A stretch of 34,106 nucleotides of DNA from an uncultured Pseudobutyrivibrio sp. (GCA_900546435.1 URCQ01000024.1:1-34106); one strand, 5' to 3'. Positions 1-7,626 are shown, numbered from the stretch's first letter. A program made the numbers and translations. Notes: generated by a model not told the origin, from the letters alone.

Positions 1-534
1 TTTGTTGTACTGTGCATTCAATGCAAGTATGTCACGCTTTTCACTTGCCGATAATTTGATATCGCCTTCTTCTACCGGACGATCGTTGCCTTCTCCGGAA
101 ATTCGGGATAAAACATAAATGGCTGTATCCCCTTCACCCTCCAAAGGGATTTCATAATTCGGTTCCGGCACAGCTTTGCCCATAGCGTATATCATGACAT
201 TTTGATGTGCCACTTTTGCTTCTGCTTTCATCTGTCTTGTAAAAGCTTTCTTTGCTTCGATACGTGTCTGATCATACGCATCCAGCCAGGCTCCTGTCGT
301 AATCTCAAATCCTGCCTGTTTTAAGCCTTTTTCTATATTGACAGCATAATGCGAATTCACTTCTCCAGAGCCGGTACCTCCCTTTACGGTGTAACGCACA
401 CCACTGCCAAATGCAGCAATTTTTCCCGGCTGTTCTAATGGGAATGTACCATCTTTTTTCAAAAGGACCGTACATTCTGCCAGTGATTTTTTCACTGCTT
501 CCGTATGTTTCTTTTCATATTCCATTAATTCCAT
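1..534 (-). CDS. Glycoside hydrolase family 3 beta-glucosidase, N-terminal part (cut by window edge)
   Basis: The reverse strand reads as an open frame of 178 codons from an ATG at 532-534 to the window edge without a stop. A strong purine-rich ribosome binding site (GGAGGAGGC) lies just upstream. The N-terminus resembles Lachnospiraceae GH3 enzymes, with a stretch like GSGVRYTVKGGTGSGEVN near residue 45 and a segment ending in EGEGD near residue 140. GH3 enzymes release terminal beta-linked sugars from oligosaccharides by a retaining mechanism. The catalytic aspartate lies outside the window, so substrate and completeness cannot be judged. No signal peptide is visible, which suggests a cytoplasmic enzyme acting on imported oligosaccharides. 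Family assignment rests on recalled similarity. Confidence 0.8.
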   Translation of the reverse strand, partial: MELMEYEKKHTEAVKKSLAECTVLLKKDGTFPLEQPGKIAAFGSGVRYTVKGGTGSGEVNSHYAVNIEKGLKQAGFEITTGAWLDAYDQTRIEAKKAFTRQMKAEAKVAHQNVMIYAMGKAVPEPNYEIPLEGEGDTAIYVLSRISGEGNDRPVEEGDIKLSASEKRDILALNAQYNK

Positions 535-572
535 AAATGTTGCCTCCTCCATCATTTATTTCTTTACATTCA

Positions 573-633
573 TTATAATAACGGTTTGTTCTGTCATACT
601 ACCAATATTTTGCTATTTTTTTCAATATTTTGC
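573..633 (-). promoter_or_regulatory. Probable promoter of the GH3 gene with two 11-bp direct repeats
   Basis: On the minus strand there is a TATAAT at 573-578, about 40 bases before the GH3 start codon. No good -35 box sits 16-18 bases upstream of it. Instead an exact 11-bp direct repeat, GCAAAATATTG, occurs at 603-613 and again at 623-633, with a period of exactly 20 bp (about two helical turns). A weak -35 with spaced direct repeats is the usual picture for an activator such as an AraC-family protein. The repeat is seen; its role as an operator is inferred. Confidence 0.5.
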
Positions 634-643
634 GTATTTTGTC

Positions 644-682
644 TAAAAAAAGACGCAGGATGTTTACTCCCACGCCTTTTTA
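644..682 (-). terminator. Rho-independent terminator of the HIT gene
   Basis: Downstream of the HIT stop codon the minus strand can form a GC-rich stem (GGCGTGGGA with TCCTGCGTC, with several G-U pairs) around a short loop, followed by seven T residues. It separates the HIT gene from the GH3 promoter. Confidence 0.7.
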
Positions 683-693
683 ATCAATTGTAT

Positions 694-1116
694 TTATGCA
701 AGCGCCTTGCGGTATTTTTCTACCATGTCAGCATATGCCTCGTCTGTCAATGTTTTCAACTGTGGGTTCATAGCAAACACGCCACCCCACTCATATTCAT
801 TTTCATACTTTGGCACCAGATGGAAATGCAAATGATGTCCTGTATCACCGTAGGCACCATAATTCACTTTATCTGGATGAAAAATTTCATGCATCGCATT
901 TGCCACCTTTGCGATATCTTCCATATAAGCAGCTCTTTCTTCCGGTGTAAGTTCCACCAGTTCACTCACATGCTTCTTATGTGCGACGATCACTCTGCCC
1001 GGATGACTCTGCTCCTTAAATAAGTATACCTTTGCTGTTGCAAGCTCACAGATTTTGATGCCAAATGCATCTACCAGTTCTCCTTCAACACAATATGCAC
1101 AATTCTGATCTACCAT
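694..1116 (-). CDS. HIT family protein (histidine triad nucleotide hydrolase/transferase)
   Basis: A 140-residue protein. The histidine triad signature is present near the C-terminus (H95-L-H97-F-H99-LVP), and an N-terminal C6-x2-C9 pair resembles the zinc-binding cysteines of many HIT proteins. The family hydrolyses nucleotide phosphoramidates or dinucleoside polyphosphates in the cytoplasm; the substrate cannot be told from sequence. I placed the start at ATG 1114-1116 because GAGAGGAG precedes it at good spacing and because the likely promoter (1154-1182) lies downstream of the longer open frame's first ATG at 1182. It is a stand-alone unit with its own promoter and terminator. Confidence 0.88.
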   Translation of the reverse strand: MVDQNCAYCVEGELVDAFGIKICELATAKVYLFKEQSHPGRVIVAHKKHVSELVELTPEERAAYMEDIAKVANAMHEIFHPDKVNYGAYGDTGHHLHFHLVPKYENEYEWGGVFAMNPQLKTLTDEAYADMVEKYRKALA

Positions 1117-1153
1117 AGTCGTTCTCCTCTCGCATCTTTTGTAACTACCAACC

Positions 1154-1182
1154 ATTATATGCAGTTCTGCGTCAAATAGCAA
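1154..1182 (-). promoter_or_regulatory. Sigma-A type promoter of the HIT gene
   Basis: On the minus strand TTGCTA (1177-1182) is followed after exactly 17 bases by TATAAT (1154-1159). This places transcription start near 1147, about 30 bases before the HIT start codon. Confidence 0.65.
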
Positions 1183-1194
1183 TGCATGACTTTT

Positions 1195-2175
1195 CTACTG
1201 CCTGTTTCTTTGCACTCTCTGACGAATCAGCCCTATGATAAAGAAAAGTACGGCAAGCCCTATGGTCACTCCCAGAATCCAACCACCAAGTGCAAGCGGC
1301 GTTTCCATTTTCTTTCCACCTTCTTCCGTAGCCAAAGAAATGGATACCCAGCCGAGAGCATTTCCAATGGTTCCCCAGATTCCAATCAACAATGATAAAA
1401 CTGCTGTCTTCATCCAGCCATTCCCCGGCAAATAACGATAATCGCAAAAGATTGCCCAGCCGAGAGCAACAAAAAATGTACCCGGCAGGAAAAGATCCTG
1501 CGTATAAATTGGATTATTGATAGCAAACATAACCATCATCAAATAAAACCAGATGGTATCCCATGCCACCGTCAGAAGTGCTTTCTGGTTCACCAGCGTC
1601 TCCGGCAAATCTAACTGTTTTACCACAAATGGCGCAAAAACCAAAGAAAGACCAAACATCGTTGAGCAGGCAATCTCGCCAAACGTAATCCAGTTGCCAT
1701 GGTCAAAAAACATTTCCACAATAAAAATCAAAAGAATCAATGCAGCTGTCGATGCCACAATGGTTTTTGCCAGCTTCTTTCCTCGCGATAACAGTGGAAC
1801 TACTGTAAAACCTGCCACTAATAGCATAGATGCCATAATTGCCGCATCCGTCTTTAAATCAGAATAGCCCGGAAGTGTCATGAGAAGCGCAATGACAATT
1901 GGTAACAATAAGAGTCCTGCAATAACTACTGCTGTCTTATATGCCAACGTACGCTCCCTTTTTGCATGGTGTTCCAGCACTTCTTTTGTCTCATCAGCAA
2001 GTGCCATATCCATTTCCGTCTCATCCATTTCCTGCAACAGTGTTTTACACGTACGGCATTCCTGCAAATGATTTTCCACCATCTTGCGACTTGCTCCACT
2101 ACACACACCATCATGATAGAGTGGCAAAATATCCTGTACTACCTCACACGGTAATTTCTGTTCTATATTACTCAT
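1195..2175 (-). CDS. Membrane anti-sigma factor with zf-HC2 zinc finger
   Basis: A 326-residue protein. Its N-terminus carries the zinc-binding anti-sigma pattern C10 ... H36-x3-C40-x2-C43, followed by a charged linker and roughly eight hydrophobic membrane-spanning stretches from about residue 80 to the end. Such proteins hold a cognate ECF sigma factor inactive at the membrane until an envelope signal arrives. The ATG overlaps the last 8 bases of the sigma gene, a classic translationally coupled sigma/anti-sigma arrangement. It is longer and has more membrane passes than single-pass RseA/RsiW types, so release may not use the usual site-1/site-2 proteolysis; this is inference. The signal sensed is unknown. 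Confidence 0.82.
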   Translation of the reverse strand: MSNIEQKLPCEVVQDILPLYHDGVCSGASRKMVENHLQECRTCKTLLQEMDETEMDMALADETKEVLEHHAKRERTLAYKTAVVIAGLLLLPIVIALLMTLPGYSDLKTDAAIMASMLLVAGFTVVPLLSRGKKLAKTIVASTAALILLIFIVEMFFDHGNWITFGEIACSTMFGLSLVFAPFVVKQLDLPETLVNQKALLTVAWDTIWFYLMMVMFAINNPIYTQDLFLPGTFFVALGWAIFCDYRYLPGNGWMKTAVLSLLIGIWGTIGNALGWVSISLATEEGGKKMETPLALGGWILGVTIGLAVLFFIIGLIRQRVQRNRQ

Positions 2176-2653
2176 TCTCTTCTAACCTCTCTTTTATTTT
2201 TATTCTTGCACGGTGATACGTCACACGCGCCCAACTATCTGTTTTTCGAAATATCGAAGCAATTTCCGCAAATGACAATTCTCCAAAAACACGAAGTTCA
2301 AACACTTCTTTATATGGTTCTTCCATATCATGCAAAATCCGATGAATAGACAACGAAGTTTCACGTACGACAAAATCTTCCGTCACATCCGAAGCACACA
2401 CTGCCTCCTGCTCTGGTTCCACAGCCTCTGCAATTCTGCCATTTTTACGGAAGTAATCATAACACTGATTTTTCGCAATCGCGCACAACCAGGTGTATGG
2501 GCTGGATGACCCTTCGTATTCACTTTTTGTAGTCATTGCTTTCACAAAGGTATTTTGTGTGATTTCTTCTGCTGCAGCAGGATTTTTTACGATATTCATC
2601 ACGTACGAATATACCTTCATAAAATACGTTCGATATAGCTTCTCGGTATCCAG
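2168..2653 (-). CDS. ECF-type RNA polymerase sigma factor, probable CTG start
   Basis: The sequence shows sigma region 2 (AAAEEITQNTFVKAM, then the YTWLCAIAKNQCYDYFRK segment of region 2.4) and sigma region 4 (EVFELRVFGELSFAEIASIF), all expected in an ECF sigma factor. The first ATG (2618-2620) has no ribosome binding site and would cut into region 2.1. The same frame continues upstream for eleven codons reading LDTEKLYRTYF, the usual ECF N-terminus, and then meets a stop. The only plausible initiator there is CTG at 2651-2653, five bases after AGGTGAG. With that start the protein has 161 residues. It directs RNA polymerase to stress-type promoters and is probably autoregulated. An ATG start at 2620 (150 residues) remains the alternative. 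Confidence 0.85.
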   Translation of the reverse strand: MDTEKLYRTYFMKVYSYVMNIVKNPAAAEEITQNTFVKAMTTKSEYEGSSSPYTWLCAIAKNQCYDYFRKNGRIAEAVEPEQEAVCASDVTEDFVVRETSLSIHRILHDMEEPYKEVFELRVFGELSFAEIASIFRKTDSWARVTYHRARIKIKERLEENE

Positions 2654-2688
2654 TCTTTCTCACCTTCCTTTCCTTTTTTCGTAGGTTA

Positions 2689-2714
2689 GACGATGTTTTC
2701 CCTATTTTGTTACA
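2689..2714 (-). promoter_or_regulatory. ECF-type promoter upstream of the sigma/anti-sigma operon
   Basis: The minus strand carries TGTAAC (2709-2714), 16 bases, then CGTC (2689-2692). This is the bipartite AAC/CGTC layout known for Bacillus SigX/SigW-like ECF promoters. Its position just ahead of the sigma gene's ribosome binding site fits positive autoregulation. Confidence 0.7.
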
Positions 2715-2760
2715 AAAAAATTTAAAAATTTAGGAAATTTTTCCACTTTTTCAAAATCCA

Positions 2761-2789
2761 TTGAATTTCCGCTATTATTATACTATAAT
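2761..2789 (+). promoter_or_regulatory. Sigma-A type promoter of thrS
   Basis: TTGAAT (2761-2766), a 17-base spacer, then TATAAT (2784-2789). The predicted transcript starts near 2796, at the beginning of the T-box leader. Confidence 0.8.
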
Positions 2790-2795
2790 GAAGCA

Positions 2796-3046
2796 GATTT
2801 AGAAATGAATAGTACCCATAAAAGCAATGATGAAGAGAGTAGTGCAGTCAGGTTCTCACAGAGAGAGGAACATTTGCTGGAAGTTCCTTAGAAACGGATT
2901 ACATGAAGACCACTTCGAAGCTGTGCGTAGAAGGATGATTCCGAAGCGCTACCGGATAGCCCCGTTACAGGCTGCAAGAGTAAAAATTAAGGTGGAACCG
3001 TGTGCAAGCACCCTTAGATGATGTATCAGTCTATGGGTGCTTTTTT
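2796..3046 (+). promoter_or_regulatory. T-box leader, threonine-specific, controlling thrS
   Basis: The leader shows T-box landmarks in order: the stem I start with GAAGAGAGTAGTG, an AGAGAGAGGAAC apical segment, then GAAG-ACC-ACTTCGAAGC. The ACC at 2909-2911 is in the position expected for the specifier codon and is a threonine codon, matching the downstream gene. The conserved T-box sequence AAGGTGGAACCG lies at 2989-3000. It is followed by a terminator (stem AAGCACCC 3006-3013 with GGGTGCTT, then a run of T to 3046). Uncharged tRNA-Thr should stabilise the antiterminator and allow thrS expression. Confidence 0.92.
3005..3046 (+). terminator. Regulatory terminator of the T-box leader
   Basis: An 8-bp stem, AAGCACCC paired with GGGTGCTT, is followed by T residues. 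The conserved T-box bases just upstream compete for the 5' side of the structure in the antiterminator form. Confidence 0.85.
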
Positions 3047-3074
3047 CATACTAAAAATGAAAAGGAGAATGAAA

Positions 3075-4850
3075 ATGGTAAATTTCAAAGAAGACGAGCG
3101 TCTGAATACGCTGAACCACTCATGTGCCCATGTGATGGCACAGGCAATCAAGCATCTTTATCCACAGGCTAAGTTCTGGGTTGGACCAGTTGTCGCAGAA
3201 GGTTTCTATTATGATATCGACCTGGGCGATGATGTCATCCGTGATGAAGACATCGAAGCAATCACAAAGGAAATGAAGAAAGTCATCAAATCCGGCAAAA
3301 AGATTATGCGCCGTGAAATTTCAAAAGAAGAAGCTTTAGAATTATTCAAAGATGACCCATACAAAATTGATCTGATTTCCGATTTGGAAGATGGTAATAT
3401 CACCGTTTATGATCAGGGCGATTTCACAGACCTTTGTCGTGGACCTCACGTAGATAATGTAAAGCTCTGCAAATACTTTAAATTAATCCGCCACTCTGGT
3501 GCTTATTGGAAGGGCGACAGCAAAAACAAAATGCTGCAGCGTATCTACGGTGTTTGTTTCCCAACACCAGAAGAGTTAGATGCACATTTACAGTTATTGG
3601 AAGAAGCAAAAGAAAGAGATCACAGAAAGATCGGAAAAGATATGAATCTTTTCATGGTAGACGATCTCGTAGGACGTGGTCTTCCTATGTTCTTACCAAA
3701 GGGATATACCATTTGGCAGGAACTGGAAAATTATATTAAAGCAAAAGAGAGAAAACTGGGTTATCTGCATGTTATGACACCTTGTGTTGGTACCGTTAAT
3801 CTCTACAAAACCTCTGGTCACTGGGATCATTACAAAGAAAACATGTTCCCTCCAATGGAAATGGAAGGCGAATCTTTCGTGCTTCGTCCAATGAACTGCC
3901 CGCATCATATGATGATTTATGCAAACAGAAGACATTCTTACAAGGATCTTCCAATCCGTATTGGTGAGATTGCACATGACTTCCGTTATGAATCCAGCGG
4001 CACTCTAAAGGGTATTGAACGTGGCCGCCACTTCTGCCAGAACGATGCACATTTATTTGTTACTCCGGAACAGATCAAAGAAGAATTTACAAGCGTTGTA
4101 AACTTAATTTTTGATACGTATAAAGATTTTGGCATTACCAACTATCGCTGTGTACTCTCTCTCCGTGATCCAGAAAACAAAGAAAAATATCATGATGATG
4201 ATGAAATGTGGAACACAGCAGAGGATGCTCTCCGCGATGTATTAAACAGTATCGGCATCGAATACACCGAGGAGATCGGCGAGGCTGCTTTCTATGGTCC
4301 GAAACTTGACGTAAATGTACAGCCAGCAATCGGTAATGAAATCACACTGTCTACTTGTCAGCTTGATTTCTGCTTACCTGCTAAGTTTAATCTTTACTAC
4401 ATTGACAGCAATGGTGAAAAGCAGACACCTGTTGTACTTCATCGTGCCATCCTCGGTTCATTGGATCGTTTTATGGCATACATTCTTGAAGAAACAAAGG
4501 GAAATCTGCCTACATGGCTTGCTCCTATCCAGGCTCGCGTTATGCCAGTCAAGACAGACGATGATGACTTGAATGCTTATGCACAGGAAATCGTAGACGC
4601 ACTTGCAGATGCAGGTGTCCGTGTAGAACTTGACAATCGTGCAGAAAAGCTTGGTTATCGTATGCGTGAAGGTCAGGTACAGAAAGTCCCTTATCTTCTC
4701 GTTGTTGGTTTCAACGAAAAAGATGACCGCACGGTTTCCTTCCGTCTTCATGGTGAAAAAGAAACAACTGTGCTTCCATTAGACGAATTCGTTGAAAAAA
4801 TCAAAGCTGAAATTGCTGAGAAATCACAAGAACATATTCATGTAAACTAG
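3075..4850 (+). CDS. thrS: Threonyl-tRNA synthetase
   Basis: A class II synthetase of 591 residues that charges tRNA-Thr with threonine. The protein starts almost directly with the editing domain (H15-SCA-H19, then CRGPH near residue 120), followed by the catalytic core (MNCPHHM zinc-ligand motif, FRYESSG motif 2) and the C-terminal anticodon-binding domain. The N-terminal TGS domain of about 60 residues, present in many ThrRS proteins, is missing. The ATG at 3075-3077 is chosen because AGGAG sits seven bases upstream; an earlier in-frame ATG at 3018 lies inside the T-box terminator and has no binding site. Regulated by the upstream T-box. The following gene starts 23 bases downstream and is probably co-transcribed. 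Confidence 0.96.
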   Translation: MVNFKEDERLNTLNHSCAHVMAQAIKHLYPQAKFWVGPVVAEGFYYDIDLGDDVIRDEDIEAITKEMKKVIKSGKKIMRREISKEEALELFKDDPYKIDLISDLEDGNITVYDQGDFTDLCRGPHVDNVKLCKYFKLIRHSGAYWKGDSKNKMLQRIYGVCFPTPEELDAHLQLLEEAKERDHRKIGKDMNLFMVDDLVGRGLPMFLPKGYTIWQELENYIKAKERKLGYLHVMTPCVGTVNLYKTSGHWDHYKENMFPPMEMEGESFVLRPMNCPHHMMIYANRRHSYKDLPIRIGEIAHDFRYESSGTLKGIERGRHFCQNDAHLFVTPEQIKEEFTSVVNLIFDTYKDFGITNYRCVLSLRDPENKEKYHDDDEMWNTAEDALRDVLNSIGIEYTEEIGEAAFYGPKLDVNVQPAIGNEITLSTCQLDFCLPAKFNLYYIDSNGEKQTPVVLHRAILGSLDRFMAYILEETKGNLPTWLAPIQARVMPVKTDDDDLNAYAQEIVDALADAGVRVELDNRAEKLGYRMREGQVQKVPYLLVVGFNEKDDRTVSFRLHGEKETTVLPLDEFVEKIKAEIAEKSQEHIHVN

Positions 4851-4873
4851 AACAAACACAAAAGGAGCTTTTT

Positions 4874-6277
4874 ATGAAAAACAAACGCCAAATAGCGGAA
4901 GTTGTTATGATTCTGTCCTTTATTTTTGATTCGTACCACCTAAGTGTTCTTTGCAAATATGGCGGTACCAGACGTCATCTATTATGGATGTTTTTCGGTT
5001 TGCTCGTCTTCAGTGGCGCACTCATTCTGCGACAAACAACAGAGCCTGCAACTATGAAAAACAAAACTGCATTTATTGTTAAATTAACTTCTGTCATTGC
5101 AGCATGTATTCTCTTTTCCAGCAGTATCATTTATTCTGCAATCCCTTATCATGGTGCTTTGTCGTGGAAAATTCAAGATTTAATACATACACGCGAAGTT
5201 GCATTGACACATAATAATGTTTTTGACACTGGTATAGAAGGCATTCTGGATGATTTAACTGCCGCATTAAACCTTCCGGAAAAACTCTATATTGCAGAAC
5301 AATTTACTGTAGATTTTGACGGTACAGGAAAAATAAGTGCAATCGAAGGTTTCTTATATGGAAAAGATGAGAACGATCAGACACGCACCTATTTAATCAG
5401 TTACAATGCCAAAAAAAGCAAAAAAATTTATGTTAATATGGATGGATATGCATCGGCAGATTTTGATACAGACTCCTTACTGTCTCCTATGATTGATGTG
5501 CTTGCACTGGCCAACTGGAAAGAACAGGTGGCAGAGTGGGAACAAACTTATGATGGCTCCACCTACCAATTACTATATTTAGGAAATCGTTCTTTTGAAA
5601 TAAAAGATGGTCTCGTTGCGGTTTCCGGAGATAGCTCCGAAATCCAAAAATTAAATGCCGGCGGCTCTGTAAAAGGATATGAAGTATCCTTACACATGCC
5701 AGAGCTTGATACGGTTACACCAATACGTTATATGGCTAACCCCAAATACACTTCTTTGCAGGAGCAAAAAGAACAGGAACAAACGGATGCTTCTACTAAA
5801 AACTCCTCAGAAATTGGCAAATGTTATACCGACGAAGATGGTATACAATATTTTTATCTCACCGAACAAATGGGTTGGAAATTTAAGATTTTAGATGCTG
5901 CCGCAGGAAGCCGTTTTTATGGCTTACAGCAAACAACAGACGGAGGTAACACATGGGAGATGCTCACCGAAGATCCCTTTGTCGGAAATATCGGTGTCAG
6001 CGAAGGTCTCGTATTCTATGATGAGAATAATGGCATCATTGGTCTGACATGTGCGGGGCAGGATTGGTCCAACCTTTATCGAACAACAGATGGAGGGAAA
6101 ACTTTTACAAAAATAGAATTTCCAGGTGCTACAACCGGCGAATTCTACTTTGATATGCCACGAAAAGATAAAGACCAATTGGTCGTTTTAGCAAGACCGG
6201 AAGCTGGTGATACCACCGGTGTAAAATATATTTCTACTGATGGTGGCGCAACATGGGAAAACGCCGGAGACTTTTGA
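4874..6277 (+). CDS. Membrane-anchored protein with C-terminal Asp-box (BNR-like) repeats, function unknown
   Basis: A 467-residue protein with a good ribosome binding site (AAAAGGAG). Three hydrophobic stretches (about residues 6-25, 34-53 and 66-92) form an N-terminal membrane module. The rest looks extracytoplasmic, with no enzyme motif I recognise. The C-terminal 110 residues hold three Asp-box motifs: TTDGGNTW, TTDGGKTF and STDGGATW. Asp-boxes are structural turns of beta-propellers found in sialidases and photosystem assembly factors; three copies suggest a partial propeller or a small beta-domain, not a full sialidase. It follows thrS directly, yet nothing in the sequence ties it to translation. 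Its stop codon lies in the loop of the terminator hairpin. Confidence 0.75.
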   Translation: MKNKRQIAEVVMILSFIFDSYHLSVLCKYGGTRRHLLWMFFGLLVFSGALILRQTTEPATMKNKTAFIVKLTSVIAACILFSSSIIYSAIPYHGALSWKIQDLIHTREVALTHNNVFDTGIEGILDDLTAALNLPEKLYIAEQFTVDFDGTGKISAIEGFLYGKDENDQTRTYLISYNAKKSKKIYVNMDGYASADFDTDSLLSPMIDVLALANWKEQVAEWEQTYDGSTYQLLYLGNRSFEIKDGLVAVSGDSSEIQKLNAGGSVKGYEVSLHMPELDTVTPIRYMANPKYTSLQEQKEQEQTDASTKNSSEIGKCYTDEDGIQYFYLTEQMGWKFKILDAAAGSRFYGLQQTTDGGNTWEMLTEDPFVGNIGVSEGLVFYDENNGIIGLTCAGQDWSNLYRTTDGGKTFTKIEFPGATTGEFYFDMPRKDKDQLVVLARPEAGDTTGVKYISTDGGATWENAGDF

Positions 6278-6294
6278 TCTCCGGCGCTTTTCTT
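6262..6294. terminator. Shared bidirectional terminator between convergent operons
   Basis: A perfect 9-bp inverted repeat (CGCCGGAGA at 6262-6270, TCTCCGGCG at 6278-6286) with a 7-base loop. T-rich tracts flank it on both strands. The TGA stop of the plus-strand gene (6275-6277) is inside the loop; the minus-strand exporter operon ends at 6300. Confidence 0.8.
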
Positions 6295-6299
6295 ATGCT

Positions 6300-6761
6300 T
6301 TATATTGCTTTCTTTTCCTTCTTTTTCAGATGGTTGAGCCATGCCTGCGGAAGTCCCATCGCAAGGATGATACCGATAACAATCGCCCCTGCCGTCTCAA
6401 CTGTCTCGGTTCCTTTGATCGAAAACATTTCCATATTACCGCTGATTAGGTAAAAGGCTGCATAGTAAATCCCGGCTCCCGGCACCAGCGGAAATATCCC
6501 TGACAACAGATAGACCGTTGCCGGATGCTTGCGAAGTACCGCGAAAAAGCGTGAAAGCAAGGTCAAGGCCAACGTTGCCACGATTGTTGCCAACATCAGA
6601 TGCCAGCCCTGCTGTAAATGCAGATATTCATAGACAAACCAGCCCACACCGCCTGTCAACCCACATAACCCCCATTCTGATTTGGGTGCTTGAAACAGAA
6701 CAGCAAAGGCTAACGTCGCAATCATAGCAATGATAAAATGCAAAAAAATCATCCCAATCAT
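6300..6761 (-). CDS. Threonine/serine exporter, small membrane subunit (ThrE_2 type)
   Basis: A 153-residue protein with about four or five hydrophobic segments, including a GLTGGVGWFVYEYL stretch and a PLVPGAGIYY motif typical of the C-terminal half of ThrE-like exporters. In Corynebacterium ThrE both halves are one protein; here, as in many Firmicutes, they are separate. Its ATG overlaps the stop of the preceding gene by four bases (ATGA), showing translational coupling and a two-subunit complex. It would export threonine or serine across the cytoplasmic membrane. Confidence 0.85.
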   Translation of the reverse strand: MIGMIFLHFIIAMIATLAFAVLFQAPKSEWGLCGLTGGVGWFVYEYLHLQQGWHLMLATIVATLALTLLSRFFAVLRKHPATVYLLSGIFPLVPGAGIYYAAFYLISGNMEMFSIKGTETVETAGAIVIGIILAMGLPQAWLNHLKKKEKKAI

Positions 6762-7531
6762 GACATAACACCTCCCAAACTCTGAAAAATATAAATTGTC
6801 AGGCCAACGCCAACCGAAATAAAGAGTGCAGTCAAAAGCGCGTCCAAGAGATGGATCACACCTGACAGATAATCACTATTATAGAAATCACGGATGGAGG
6901 TCGTAAAGGCAATGCCCGGTACCAGTGGCATGATACAGCCAATCACTATCTTGTCCTGCGAAACCGGAAGTCCCATACACATAGGAAGCAGGCTCAGAGC
7001 TGTTACAAACATACTACAGATCAGCAGATTGGCAAAGCGCCCAACATGGTGTTTTTCAAACCATAACATCAAAAGTTGTAATAAGAGGCCAATGCCCAAT
7101 GCAATGGCTCCATCCAAAAAATTTGCTCCGAACAAAATGGCAAAACCACCGGATCCGATACCGGTACATAGGACACGAATCCAGAGTGGATCCTTCTTGT
7201 GATGTATGATGGCATCCATACGAACCCAAGCCTCTGATATCGTACATTTCTTATCACAAATGTCTCTGGCTAACTGGTTGAGTTTTGATATCTTGAGCAG
7301 ATTCACACTGCCTAATGGCACATGCCGAATCATGCTACAGGCATCTTCCTTTCCCTCATTGGCACTGGCAAAGATACCATTAGATAGCACATATACATCA
7401 TAATCCTCTAACTGATAAGCCGCCATGATCTTCATAACGGTATCTTCCACGCGGTAGATCTCACCACCATTTTGAAGCATGGCGTCGCCGATTTCCACTG
7501 CCAGCGTTAATATGTCTCTGGTTTCATTCAT
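6758..7531 (-). CDS. Threonine/serine exporter, large subunit (ThrE N-terminal/DUF1212 type)
   Basis: A 257-residue protein. The cytoplasmic N-terminal region (about residues 1-115) contains the family hallmark MLQNGGEIYRVEDTV. The rest contains about five membrane segments, with a second LVPGIAFTTSIRDF motif that mirrors the PLVPG motif of the small subunit. Together the two proteins reconstitute a full ThrE-type exporter. It lies convergent to the T-box-controlled thrS operon, so threonine use and threonine export genes are adjacent, though no shared control is visible. GTGAGGAA lies upstream of the ATG. Confidence 0.88.
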   Translation of the reverse strand: MNETRDILTLAVEIGDAMLQNGGEIYRVEDTVMKIMAAYQLEDYDVYVLSNGIFASANEGKEDACSMIRHVPLGSVNLLKISKLNQLARDICDKKCTISEAWVRMDAIIHHKKDPLWIRVLCTGIGSGGFAILFGANFLDGAIALGIGLLLQLLMLWFEKHHVGRFANLLICSMFVTALSLLPMCMGLPVSQDKIVIGCIMPLVPGIAFTTSIRDFYNSDYLSGVIHLLDALLTALFISVGVGLTIYIFQSLGGVMS

Positions 7532-7626
7532 GCTATAAGTTCCTCACTTTGGTTATTTGTATCACTTGCGCATCAACCCGCTTTCATCAAACAAATGATA
7601 TAAAAAGGTCAGATAATTCCCAGTTG

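Noticed and set aside
3018..3074. Longer thrS start at 3018
   Set aside because: This ATG lies inside the T-box terminator, has no ribosome binding site, and AGGAG marks the later ATG at 3075.
4874..6277. Sialidase call for the Asp-box protein
   Set aside because: There are only three Asp-boxes and no recognisable catalytic Arg triad or FRIP motif.
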